A stretch of DNA of 64,000 bases from Vibrio sp. FE10 (GTDB lineage Bacteria; Pseudomonadota; Gammaproteobacteria; Enterobacterales; Vibrionaceae), in the NCBI RefSeq assembly GCF_030297155.1, contig NZ_AP028068.1:806001-870000 (forward strand), read 5' to 3'. Shown here in pieces: positions 30,439 to 38,439 of the stretch (position 1 is its first letter; the number at the start of each line of letters is the position of its first letter). A program made the translations under genes and the position numbers. Under the pieces are notes generated by a model that did not search any database, was not told the DNA's origin, and saw only the letters and a program-made list of their open reading frames with translations.

Positions 30439-30921
30439 TTGGATAAACATGACGAAATCTTGGTCGCTATTCGCCAAATTATTCGCGCTATCGATTTACA
30501 CTCGAAAAAGCTGAGTAAAGAGTATGGTTTGACGGGCCCTCAATTGATTTTAATGCGCGCAATCCAAGAGATGGGTAATGTGACGATCAAAGAATTGTCT
30601 AATCAAACTAATGTGAGTCAAGCGACGACAACGACGATCATCGATCGTCTAGAGCTTAATGGTTATGTGCAGCGTATCCGTAGTGTTGCTGATCGACGTA
30701 AAGTTCATGCGAATTTGACAGAGAAAGGCCAAGAGCTACTTAACAATGCGCCACCACCGCTACAAGATAACTTCGTTAAAAAATTCCAAAACCTAGAAGC
30801 GTGGGAGCAAAGCCTGCTGCTTTCTTCGATGCAACGAGTGTCTGCAATGATGAACGCAGAAGACATCGACGCTGCTCCAGTTCTACAGCTTGAAGGCATT
30901 GCCAACGTTGCTAAAAGCTAA
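30439..30921 (+). CDS. cosR: CosR/EctR-like MarR-family regulator
   Basis: A 160-residue winged-helix regulator starting at a TTG with AAAGG eight bases before. The N-terminal wording HDEILVAIRQIIRAIDLHSKK and GLTGPQLILMRAI matches CosR of Vibrio cholerae and the EctR group as I recall them. The DNA-binding part is VTIKELSNQTNVSQATTTTIIDRLE and the wing DRRKVHANLT. CosR represses compatible-solute genes (ectABC, bet and transport genes) at low salt. It follows the bet/choline operon with its own promoter region, which suits an osmotic regulator. The orthology is from memory, not a search. Confidence 0.75.
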   Translation: MDKHDEILVAIRQIIRAIDLHSKKLSKEYGLTGPQLILMRAIQEMGNVTIKELSNQTNVSQATTTTIIDRLELNGYVQRIRSVADRRKVHANLTEKGQELLNNAPPPLQDNFVKKFQNLEAWEQSLLLSSMQRVSAMMNAEDIDAAPVLQLEGIANVAKS

Positions 30922-30970
30922 TTAGCTAGCTGAGTTAATTGTTTAAAAACAATGTATTAGAATAATATTT

Positions 30971-30997
30971 AATGGTCGCTTTGAGCGGCCATTTTTG
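30971..30997 (+). terminator. Rho-independent terminator
   Basis: AATGGTCGCT pairs with AGCGGCCATT (one wobble) across a 3-base loop and runs into TTTTT. It ends the cosR-like gene. Confidence 0.85.
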
Positions 30998-31150
30998 ATC
31001 TTGCAGCCCCATTCCTTCGCCTGTATCAATCCAGACCGTCTTCTAATTATCCCTTTCGATTATAAATTCCTCAGCTTTCCTATTTTTAATTTCTTCAACA
31101 TCCATTCAGTTGTTTCACAAAAGCATTGACGATTCTCTGACAAAATAACA

Positions 31151-31168
31151 CTAGACCGACCGGTTTGT
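31151..31168. promoter_or_regulatory. NemR-type operator before the aldehyde dehydrogenase
   Basis: CTAGACCGACCGGTTTGT occurs 41 bases before the aldehyde dehydrogenase start. The identical 18 bases occur before the alcohol dehydrogenase at 33241. The core TAGACC-N4-GGT fits the E. coli NemR box as I recall it (TAGACCN4GGTCTA). Confidence 0.7.
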
Positions 31169-31208
31169 TGTGTATTATTGTGTGCCTCTCTTAACCACGA
31201 GGTGATGT

Positions 31209-32624
31209 ATGAAACATGAATTGACGGCTACACAAATGACAGCGACGTTGAAGAGTATGCAGGAAGCTTTTGCAGATGATCCGATGCCCACTGTGCCGGT
31301 GAGAATAGAACAGTTGCTTGCGCTGAAATCTGCTCTTATCGATTACACAGACCGTTTGTGTACAGCAGTAAGTGAGGATTATGGTCACCGCAGCCGACAA
31401 GATACTTTGATGGCCGACATACTTCCTTGTTTAGGAAATATCGATCACACCATCGAGTGTTTGCCTCATTGGTCGACATCTTCAATTCGCCACTCAGGGC
31501 CTTTGCTTTCCACTTCTCGCGTTGAAGTGGTTTATCAGCCGAAAGGTGTCGTGGGGATCATTGCCCCATGGAATTTCCCTATCATGTTATCCATCGGCCC
31601 GCTCGTTTCAGCCTTGGCTGCGGGTAATCGCGCCATGATCAAAATGAGTGAATTTACGCCAACAACGAATAACGTTTTAAGACAGTTATTGGATGAAGTC
31701 TTCAATGCCGGTGAGGTGTGCTTGGTTGAAGGCGAGGTTGAAATTGCCGCGGCGTTTTCTGCGTTGCCGTTCGATCATCTTCTATTTACGGGTTCAACCC
31801 AAGTGGGTCGTCAAGTGATGAAGTCAGCGGCTGACACGCTAACCCCCGTGACTCTTGAGCTTGGTGGCAAGTCTCCGGTTATCGTGGCCGAAGACATGCC
31901 GATCGATATTGCGGTCGAGCGAATCATTTACGGTAAAAGCCTCAATAATGGCCAAGTATGCGTTGCTCCAGATTACGTGCTACTTCCTGAAGATAAGCTC
32001 GAAGCTTTCATTCTGGAATATAAAAAACAATACCAACTGCTGTTTGATGAAGGGGTCTATTCCGAGAATTTGACGTCCCTCATCAACCCTCGCCAATGCG
32101 ACCGCATAGTGGGTTTGTTGAATGAAGAACAACAAGTGGGAACTCGAATCGTGGCCTGCCATGACGACGCGATGGACCTAGATTGTCAACGATTGGTGAC
32201 GCATCTGGTTGTTGAACCAAGCTTGTCATCCAAGGTGATGAACGAAGAGATTTTCGGCCCGCTATTACCGTTGATTACGTATCGCAATATTGAAGAGGCG
32301 TTCCAAGTCATCAATAGCAAACCAAGGCCTTTGGCGCTGTATCTGATGAGCTTTGATTTGAGTTTACAGGCTCAGGTTAAGCACCAAGTTCATTCCGGTG
32401 GAATGTGTATCAATGACTGTGTTTTCCATTTAGCCGTTGATGACGCGCCGTTTGGTGGCATTGGCGAATCAGGGCAGGGCAATTATCACGGTAAAGAAGG
32501 TTTTCTCACTTTCTCCCATGCCAAAACAGTCTTGGAAACGGGCTTAGATCATCGAGTTAAGCAGCTGTTTGCAAAAGAAGACAACGAATTAAAAACAGCA
32601 GTGATGAGCATGCTTGGTAAGTAA
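31209..32624 (+). CDS. Aldehyde dehydrogenase, coniferyl aldehyde dehydrogenase-like
   Basis: A 471-residue NAD(P)-dependent enzyme that oxidises aldehydes to acids. The N-terminal third has VGIIAPWNFPIMLSIGPLVSALAAGN, the base Glu is in TLELGGKSPVIV and the nucleophile Cys in NNGQVCVAPDYVL. This CVAPDYVL wording and the short length mark the coniferyl-aldehyde dehydrogenase (CalB) subgroup, which is broad in substrate. A NemR-type operator precedes it, and a small membrane protein gene follows after 56 bases, so a role in removing toxic aldehydes is likely. Confidence 0.88.
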   Translation: MKHELTATQMTATLKSMQEAFADDPMPTVPVRIEQLLALKSALIDYTDRLCTAVSEDYGHRSRQDTLMADILPCLGNIDHTIECLPHWSTSSIRHSGPLLSTSRVEVVYQPKGVVGIIAPWNFPIMLSIGPLVSALAAGNRAMIKMSEFTPTTNNVLRQLLDEVFNAGEVCLVEGEVEIAAAFSALPFDHLLFTGSTQVGRQVMKSAADTLTPVTLELGGKSPVIVAEDMPIDIAVERIIYGKSLNNGQVCVAPDYVLLPEDKLEAFILEYKKQYQLLFDEGVYSENLTSLINPRQCDRIVGLLNEEQQVGTRIVACHDDAMDLDCQRLVTHLVVEPSLSSKVMNEEIFGPLLPLITYRNIEEAFQVINSKPRPLALYLMSFDLSLQAQVKHQVHSGGMCINDCVFHLAVDDAPFGGIGESGQGNYHGKEGFLTFSHAKTVLETGLDHRVKQLFAKEDNELKTAVMSMLGK

Positions 32625-32680
32625 ATCATTGCTGTCATTACGCTATTCATTATTAAGAAGTTATTTTTAGAGGTTATTTT

Positions 32681-33124
32681 ATGTTGGAACGCTTTTTTGA
32701 ACGAACCATGAAATCGTATTTGATGATTACTGGATTCCTAACTGCCACTGCTTTTTCCACCTTCTTGGCACCGGATTGGAGTATGCAGACGCTGTTCTCC
32801 TACAACGATACGATGATGGAAAATAAAGAGTATCTATTGGGTACTTATCAGCACTGGGGTGTGATGGTTGGTTGTATTGGTGTGTTGTTGATGTTCTCGG
32901 CCAAGTACAAATCGCTGCGTACTTCGACCATGATTTACAGCGCATTTGAGAAGTCAATGTTTGTTGGCATCTTCTTATACAACGTCTGTATCAACGATTA
33001 TGAGTGGTTCTATGGTTGGAGTGGCGTGTTTGCGCTCGATGGATTTGTGACCGTCTACTCTTTGGTTTATCTCTACTACTATCTCAATCGAGACAAAACA
33101 AAGGTACCCGCTCACTTGCGTTAA
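32681..33124 (+). CDS. Small four-helix membrane protein of unknown function
   Basis: A 147-residue protein with about four hydrophobic segments (about 14-30, 58-77, 87-105 and 112-133), rich in Tyr and Trp. No motif I can name. It lies 56 bases after the aldehyde dehydrogenase and before a terminator, so it is in the same operator-controlled transcript. It might be an envelope helper of the detoxification unit, but that is a guess from position. Confidence 0.75.
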   Translation: MLERFFERTMKSYLMITGFLTATAFSTFLAPDWSMQTLFSYNDTMMENKEYLLGTYQHWGVMVGCIGVLLMFSAKYKSLRTSTMIYSAFEKSMFVGIFLYNVCINDYEWFYGWSGVFALDGFVTVYSLVYLYYYLNRDKTKVPAHLR

Positions 33125-33159
33125 CCTCTGTCGTTCAGCACGTTGAATCTAATATTCCT

Positions 33160-33184
33160 AAGCCCGCATTTGCGGGCTTTTTTC
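33160..33184 (+). terminator. Rho-independent terminator
   Basis: AAGCCCGC pairs with GCGGGCTT around a 4-base loop, with TTTTTT after it. It closes the aldehyde dehydrogenase transcript. Confidence 0.9.
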
Positions 33185-33240
33185 GTTTTAGGCAAATGAT
33201 CCTCAGTGATCTTAATTGACATATCTTTGACATTAACACT

Positions 33241-33258
33241 CTAGACCGACCGGTTTGT
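33241..33258. promoter_or_regulatory. NemR-type operator before the alcohol dehydrogenase
   Basis: This is an exact copy of the 18-base site at 31151, 43 bases before the dehydrogenase start. A TTGACATTAACACT stretch lies directly upstream in a similar setting to the first site. Confidence 0.7.
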
Positions 33259-33301
33259 ATTGGTTATTGTTTAGTCATCAAACATAAACGAGGTAAACAC
33301 C

Positions 33302-34519
33302 ATGACTACCAATAACTTTAACTTTCAACTGAAAACCATTGTTCATGCTCAAGAGAACGGCATCGAAAATATCCCTTCTTTATTTGCTCGCTTAGGCGCG
33401 AAAAGAGTCGTGCTTTTTTCTGACAAAGGTTTGGAGTCTTTGGGCTTTGTTGAGCAATTCTCAGCGTTGTTTGTAAATCAGACGGCGAATCAAGAAACAA
33501 ACCAACAAACAAGTCAACAAACAACTCAGCTCGTTGGTGTGTACACCGATATTGCACCAGACGCGACTTGCGACAACATCAACGCTGCGATTGAGTTTGC
33601 CAATAGCCTAAATGCCGACGCTATTTTGTCTGTCGGTGGCGGCAGTGTGATTGATGCTTCTAAAGGCGTGAAATACGCACTTCATAAGCAGATTGATGAT
33701 ATCCGTACTGTGATTGCTGGCGGTGGCTTTATGGAAGTTTGGCCAAACAATGAAGACATTCGAGTGCCTCATATTGCCGTACCAACAACGGCTGGCACGG
33801 GCGCTGAAGCTTCTCCGATTGCGGTTTTTTACAACGAGCATGAAAACATCAAGGCAAGCTTAGTAGCGTCTGGTTTAGAGGCTGACATTGCGATTCTTGA
33901 TCCGACCGTCACCACCAAGCTGCCTGCTCATCTGACTCGCTCAACCGCGATGGATGCACTAACGCACGCCGTTGAGGCTATTGTGTCTCCAATGAGCAAT
34001 GCCTTTACCGATGCTTATGGCATTCAGGCTGCAAAACTGATTGTAGAAAACTTACCCGTGGCACTTAGAGAGCCAGAAAACCTAACGGCACGTGGCAATC
34101 TTCTTCAGGCAAGCACGATGGCGATATCTGCATTTTATTCATCGCTAGGTGGCATTCCTATCCATAACTGCGCCCATGCCTTTGGTGCGATTAGTCATAT
34201 CCCACATGGCGACGCTAACACGGTACTGATGCCGGTTGTGATTGAGGCGCTGCCGGAATTCTATATGCCGAACGCAATTAAATTGGCTCAAGCATTCTCG
34301 CTCGATAGCACAGGAACAGACGAGATGATTTACCAACGAGTTTTGGATTTCTTACACAACTTCCAAACTCAAGTTGGTGCGATGAAGCGTTTCAGCAGCT
34401 GGGAATTCGATGACCAAGAGAAGCGAAATATTGCTCAAGCGATTGAGAAAGACATCTGCTTCCAGTTCTACCCAATCTCAAAACAAACGATTGAACAGAT
34501 TATAGAAAAAGCGATTTAG
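33302..34519 (+). CDS. Iron-containing alcohol dehydrogenase
   Basis: A 405-residue group III alcohol dehydrogenase that interconverts alcohols and aldehydes with NAD(P)H. The nucleotide site is ILSVGGGSVIDASKG. The metal ligands are expected in ADIAILDPTVT (Asp) and the His of DALTHAVEA, GGIPIHNCAHAFG and IPHGDAN. Residues 59-76 are an odd run of Gln, Thr and Asn, probably a surface loop expanded by slippage. An operator identical to that of the aldehyde dehydrogenase precedes the gene, so both enzymes probably act on one aldehyde or alcohol pair. Confidence 0.9.
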   Translation: MTTNNFNFQLKTIVHAQENGIENIPSLFARLGAKRVVLFSDKGLESLGFVEQFSALFVNQTANQETNQQTSQQTTQLVGVYTDIAPDATCDNINAAIEFANSLNADAILSVGGGSVIDASKGVKYALHKQIDDIRTVIAGGGFMEVWPNNEDIRVPHIAVPTTAGTGAEASPIAVFYNEHENIKASLVASGLEADIAILDPTVTTKLPAHLTRSTAMDALTHAVEAIVSPMSNAFTDAYGIQAAKLIVENLPVALREPENLTARGNLLQASTMAISAFYSSLGGIPIHNCAHAFGAISHIPHGDANTVLMPVVIEALPEFYMPNAIKLAQAFSLDSTGTDEMIYQRVLDFLHNFQTQVGAMKRFSSWEFDDQEKRNIAQAIEKDICFQFYPISKQTIEQIIEKAI

Positions 34520-34566
34520 TCGTCTCATTAAGCATTCAAAAACTCACTGTAAATCGAGGACAAATT

Positions 34567-34632
34567 ATGAAGATTGAAAACGTATTGCTATCGAGCTTGT
34601 GCATCATCGCGCCATTTCTACTTTTCACCTAA
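34567..34632 (+). CDS. Possible 21-residue hydrophobic peptide
   Basis: ATG at 34567 with GAGG nine bases upstream opens a frame MKIENVLLSSLCIIAPFLLF plus Thr, ending in TAA. After three charged or polar residues it is wholly hydrophobic, like a tiny membrane protein. It fits between the alcohol dehydrogenase and the Sel1 gene on the same strand. Coding is plausible from the ribosome site only. Confidence 0.4.
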   Translation: MKIENVLLSSLCIIAPFLLFT

Positions 34633-34679
34633 TTCACTCGACAGGGACGTTGTGACCTTTATTCCTGAGGAGGAAATAA

Positions 34680-35096
34680 ATGTTCAATAAACGTTTAACT
34701 ACCGTGATTCTGACTGGTGCTTTGGCTGTCCTGCTTTTCGCCAAGGCAAGCGTTGGAAGCGAAAGCTCCACGGCTTTATCTGAACAGCATCAAGATGTCG
34801 TGCAGCAGTTAGATGAAGCCTATGAAGGACAGTCTGAAGCACAACTTGCGCTCGCTTATCGGTATTTGAGCGGTGATGGTGTTGAGCAGAATGACGAGAA
34901 AGCGGCGGAATGGTTTGAAACCGCAGCCAGTGCCGGTAGCCCTGAAGCTCAAACACAGCTTGGCTTAATGTACTTCTCTGGAAGTGGCGTTCAGGTTAGC
35001 CAAGCGGACGCTGTCACCTGGATCGGTTTGGCAGCTGCTCAAGATTATGACCCTGCGCTCGACTTATTACATTGGATGTCCCAAGCCGCGCACTAA
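34680..35096 (+). CDS. Exported Sel1-repeat protein
   Basis: A 138-residue protein with a signal peptide (about residues 1-25) and two Sel1/TPR-like repeats: QLALAYRYLSGDGVEQNDEKAAEWF and the following QLGLMYFSGSGVQ...AVTWIGLAAAQ. The ribosome site GAGGAGG is strong. Such proteins are periplasmic scaffolds for protein contacts. It lies between the alcohol dehydrogenase and the sulfatase on the same strand. Confidence 0.8.
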   Translation: MFNKRLTTVILTGALAVLLFAKASVGSESSTALSEQHQDVVQQLDEAYEGQSEAQLALAYRYLSGDGVEQNDEKAAEWFETAASAGSPEAQTQLGLMYFSGSGVQVSQADAVTWIGLAAAQDYDPALDLLHWMSQAAH

Positions 35097-35114
35097 TTCA
35101 GATTCTAACCAAAG

Positions 35115-35190
35115 TTAGTCACAGAAAAGGTTTATCACAGAAAGGTTAGCCGCAGAAAAAGCTAGTCACAGAAAAATTATTCACAGCTAT
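35115..35190 (+). repeat. Degenerate short tandem repeat before the sulfatase gene
   Basis: Five imperfect units around TAGTCACAGAAAA, with a 15-17 base period, fill the gap between the Sel1 gene and the sulfatase. The last unit ends in TATTCACAGC, 12 bases before the sulfatase start. Confidence 0.75.
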
Positions 35191-35202
35191 TGGAGACGTC
35201 TT

Positions 35203-36948
35203 ATGCAGACATTCAAGAAATCCCTACTATTCACCGCGATGGCCGCCGCAAGTAGCGCCGCTTTCGCCGCCGAATCAGACAAGCCGAACATCGTTGTTAT
35301 TGTTGGTGATGATGTTGGCTTTGCTGATACCCAGCCTTATGGTTCAGAAGTCGAAACACCGAACTTGATGGCGCTTGCTGAAGAGGGGGTTAAGTTTACT
35401 AACTTCCATGCGTCACCAACCTCATCGGTTACGCGCTCTATGATGTTAACCGGAGCGAACAGCCACGAGGTTGGGCTAGGTACCTTTGATTATGCTGTCT
35501 ATCCGGGGGCGATTGGTAAGCCGGGTTATGAAGGTTACCTGACCAAGAAGGGCGTAACAGTGGCTACGCTGCTCAAAGAAAATGGCTACAACACGTATTT
35601 ATCGGGTAAATGGCATTTAGGTCATGATGATGGGTTCCTGCCCGATGACCGAGGTTTTTCGGAGAGTTACGGCATTTTAGCGGGCGGTTCGAATCACTTT
35701 AACCGCGACATGATGTTCCCAGCTAAAAATGCGGCTACCGTTGAAGCGCTTCAAAAAGGCGATATTCCCGGCGTTGAAGTTGAACCAATCTACAGAAATG
35801 GTGAAGTCGTTGAGGACAAATACAAAGGCGAGTACTCCGACCAAGTCTACACCAACGAACTCATCAAGATGATCGATGGTAAGAAAGACGACGGTAAGCC
35901 TTTCTTCGCTTATCTTCCTTTCACAGCGATACACCTTCCGTTGCAAGCGCCAGAGTCGGCATATCAAGATAAGGTTGATTACTACGTTGAGCATGGTTGG
36001 GATTCGATTCGTGAAGACCGCTTTGAGCGCATGAAAGAGATGGGCGTCATTCCTAAAGATGCCGATATCTCAAGTCGTAATGCATTAAGTCGCCCTTGGG
36101 ACTCTTTGTCTGAGAAAGAACAAGAGTGGTATGGCAAGAAGATGGCGGTGGCGATGGGAATGATGGAGATGCAAGACCAACAAGTCGGTCAGGTTGTCGA
36201 TTACCTAAAAGAGATTGGCGAATACGACAATACCTACATCATGTATCTGGCAGACAACGGCCCTGAAGCCGCGGACATTACCGGTGAAAACATCAGTGAT
36301 TTGATCCGCACATGGACGGCGCATCACTTTGATAATTCAACTGAAAATTTGGGCAAGGCGAACTCCAGTGTGTCACTTGGTCCTGAGTGGGCAAGCGCAT
36401 CAACCGGTGGTTTGTCTTGGTATAAAGCGTACACGGCAGAAGGGGGTATTCGAGTGCCCTTCATTGTTAAGCCTGCGAAAGCGCTCTTAGAGGGCGATCA
36501 AGCGCTGCAACCCGGCACCCAAACCGGTGACTTGTCACAAGTAAAAGACATCGCAGCCACAATTCTTGAAATCGCCGATGTACAACACCCAGGAACTAAG
36601 TATCAAGGTCGAGAAGTGGCCCCGATGAGTGGTGTGAGTTTGTTGCCTTACTTTAAAGGTGAAACGGCAGAGGTACACAGTGCTGATAATGCGATTCCAT
36701 TTGAGTTGTTTGGTAGTGGCATTTTGCTCAAAGGGGATTACAAGATCATCCGAATTTCTACAGGCATGGGCGGTGACAGTGAATGGCACCTGTACAACAC
36801 CAAACAGGATCCGGCTGAGCAGCATGACTTAAGAAACCAAATGCCAGACTTGTTCCTAGAGATGGTTGCTGAGTATCAAGAGTACGAAAAAGCGCAAAAC
36901 ATTGTGCCAGTTGATGAAGCGTGGAACCCGTTTGAGAACGTGAAATAG
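35203..36948 (+). CDS. Ser-type arylsulfatase (AtsA-like)
   Basis: A 581-residue periplasmic sulfatase with signal peptide ending AAFAAE. Calcium-binding Asp pair is in VGDDVGFAD, and KWHLGHDDGFLPDDRGF, TAIHLPLQAP and LADNGPEA follow in family order. The formylglycine motif lies in SPTSSVTRSMMLTG: S74-S-V-T-R78. Ser rather than Cys is the residue to be oxidised, which needs a radical-SAM maturase, and that gene follows 119 bases later. Position +2 is Val instead of the usual Pro or Ala. It probably removes sulfate from aryl or algal sulfate esters. Confidence 0.9.
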   Translation: MQTFKKSLLFTAMAAASSAAFAAESDKPNIVVIVGDDVGFADTQPYGSEVETPNLMALAEEGVKFTNFHASPTSSVTRSMMLTGANSHEVGLGTFDYAVYPGAIGKPGYEGYLTKKGVTVATLLKENGYNTYLSGKWHLGHDDGFLPDDRGFSESYGILAGGSNHFNRDMMFPAKNAATVEALQKGDIPGVEVEPIYRNGEVVEDKYKGEYSDQVYTNELIKMIDGKKDDGKPFFAYLPFTAIHLPLQAPESAYQDKVDYYVEHGWDSIREDRFERMKEMGVIPKDADISSRNALSRPWDSLSEKEQEWYGKKMAVAMGMMEMQDQQVGQVVDYLKEIGEYDNTYIMYLADNGPEAADITGENISDLIRTWTAHHFDNSTENLGKANSSVSLGPEWASASTGGLSWYKAYTAEGGIRVPFIVKPAKALLEGDQALQPGTQTGDLSQVKDIAATILEIADVQHPGTKYQGREVAPMSGVSLLPYFKGETAEVHSADNAIPFELFGSGILLKGDYKIIRISTGMGGDSEWHLYNTKQDPAEQHDLRNQMPDLFLEMVAEYQEYEKAQNIVPVDEAWNPFENVK

Positions 36949-36962
36949 AGGAAACAAACCAC

Positions 36963-36998
36963 TCGGCCAACCTAGTGCTATCAAGCTTGGTTGGCCGA
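36963..36998 (+). other. Perfect inverted repeat between sulfatase and maturase genes
   Basis: TCGGCCAACC and GGTTGGCCGA pair over ten bases around a 16-base loop. No T-run follows, so it may be a processing or attenuation hairpin rather than a terminator. Confidence 0.65.
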
Positions 36999-37067
36999 TG
37001 AACACCGTGTAAAGGAATTACGAATTGTTTTGGCTAATACAATAACTTTTACATCGAGGAATTCTTT

Positions 37068-38315
37068 ATGACGACCTTATCACTATCAAACCTGAGTTCG
37101 GTTCCGCAATTTAACGGCAAGGCACACAGCAAGCTTCAAGCGTTGGCAAAACCCATTGGTGCGGTATGCAATATCAGCTGCACTTACTGTTATTACTTAG
37201 AGAAACAGCAGTTGCTTGAATACCCAAAAGGGTCTCAATATGTGATGGATGAAGCGCTGCTAGAGTTGTATATCAAGCAGTATATAGAGGGGCAGAATAC
37301 GCCGGAGATTATCTTTTCTTGGCATGGCGGAGAGCCAACTCTGCTCGGCATTGAGTATTTTGAAAGGGTCGTGGCATTACAGAAAAAGTACTGCCCTAGC
37401 CACAGTAAGATCAGCAATGACCTGCAAACCAATGGCACTTTGTTGAATGATGATTGGTGCGAGTTCTTCAAGAACAATGACTTTATCATCGGTGTGAGCA
37501 TTGATGGCCCCGAGCATCTACATAATCATTACCGCACAAATCGCGCAGGCAAAGGCACTTTTTCCCAAACCATGCGCGGAATCTGCTATCTAAACAAACA
37601 TAACGTTGAGTTTGCGACCTTAACTTGTGTGAACGATGTGACGGGCAAATACCCGTTAGAGGTTTATCGTTTTCTGCGAGATGAAGTAGGTTCAAAGCAG
37701 CTGCAGTTCATCCCTGTGGTGGATAAGCGCGAGGCTCACTCCAACAATAAATGGTTGAGCAACCAACAAGCGATCATTCCGGTCTCTGGCGAAGTTGAAT
37801 CGTGGAGTGTTGGTTCAGCGCAATGGGGAGAGTTTCTTTCGACGGTTTTTGATGAGTGGTTCGAACACGATTTTGGCCGAGTGCTTGTGCCTTACTTTGA
37901 AAATTTCGTCGGTGTGTGGATGGGAAGAGACAGTACCATGTGCACCTTGAGTGAAATCTGCGGCAAAGGGTTAGCGGTTGAACCTAATGGCGATGTGTAT
38001 TCGTGCGACCATTATGTTTATCCAGAATTTAAGTTGGGCAATATTCATGAGAAGCCGCTATCGACGCTAGCGTTTTCAAACGCTCAGCAAACCTTTGGAT
38101 TCGCGAAGCAAAAGTCGTTGCCCAAACAGTGCCAAACTTGTGAGTTTAAATTTGCTTGTCATGGTGAGTGCCCCAAGAACCGAATTATCAACAGTCGTGA
38201 TGGTGAAGCCGGGCTAAATTACCTGTGTGAAGGGTGGCTCAAATTCTTTCAACATATCGACCCGGTGCTCAATGCTTTGCTAAAAGCCAATAACATAGTG
38301 CCGCGGATGGGATAA
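37068..38315 (+). CDS. Anaerobic-type sulfatase-maturating radical SAM enzyme (anSME/AtsB)
   Basis: A 415-residue radical SAM protein that oxidises the active-site Cys or Ser of sulfatases to formylglycine. The SAM cluster motif is C34-NIS-C38-TY-C41 in VCNISCTYCYYLEK. GGEPTLLG is the SAM-binding GGE motif. The C-terminal SPASM region, with DVYSCDHYVYP, CQTCEFKFACHGECPK and a late Cys in LNYLCEGW, holds the auxiliary clusters. It follows the Ser-type sulfatase and is its obvious partner. Length and order are normal for the family. Confidence 0.93.
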   Translation: MTTLSLSNLSSVPQFNGKAHSKLQALAKPIGAVCNISCTYCYYLEKQQLLEYPKGSQYVMDEALLELYIKQYIEGQNTPEIIFSWHGGEPTLLGIEYFERVVALQKKYCPSHSKISNDLQTNGTLLNDDWCEFFKNNDFIIGVSIDGPEHLHNHYRTNRAGKGTFSQTMRGICYLNKHNVEFATLTCVNDVTGKYPLEVYRFLRDEVGSKQLQFIPVVDKREAHSNNKWLSNQQAIIPVSGEVESWSVGSAQWGEFLSTVFDEWFEHDFGRVLVPYFENFVGVWMGRDSTMCTLSEICGKGLAVEPNGDVYSCDHYVYPEFKLGNIHEKPLSTLAFSNAQQTFGFAKQKSLPKQCQTCEFKFACHGECPKNRIINSRDGEAGLNYLCEGWLKFFQHIDPVLNALLKANNIVPRMG

Positions 38316-38397
38316 GCGAACCAATGACGTAATAAGCAAAAACCTAGGTAGAAAAAGAATAAGCCTAGGTAGAAAACGAACAAGCCTGAAAACAATA

Positions 38398-38421
38398 GAG
38401 GCTCGCTATATAGCGAGCCTC
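38398..38421. terminator. Perfect palindrome terminator between convergent genes
   Basis: GAGGCTCGCTA and TAGCGAGCCTC form an 11-bp stem. It lies between the maturase and the TetR gene, which converge. T-runs are poor, better on the minus strand (TATTGTTTT). Confidence 0.65.
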
Positions 38422-38439
38422 TTCGTGTGTAGGAGCTGG

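Noticed and set aside
38340..38397. Short repeats of CCTAGGTAGAAAA after the maturase gene
   Set aside because: Only two good copies and one partial copy are present, in a region already explained by the convergent terminator.
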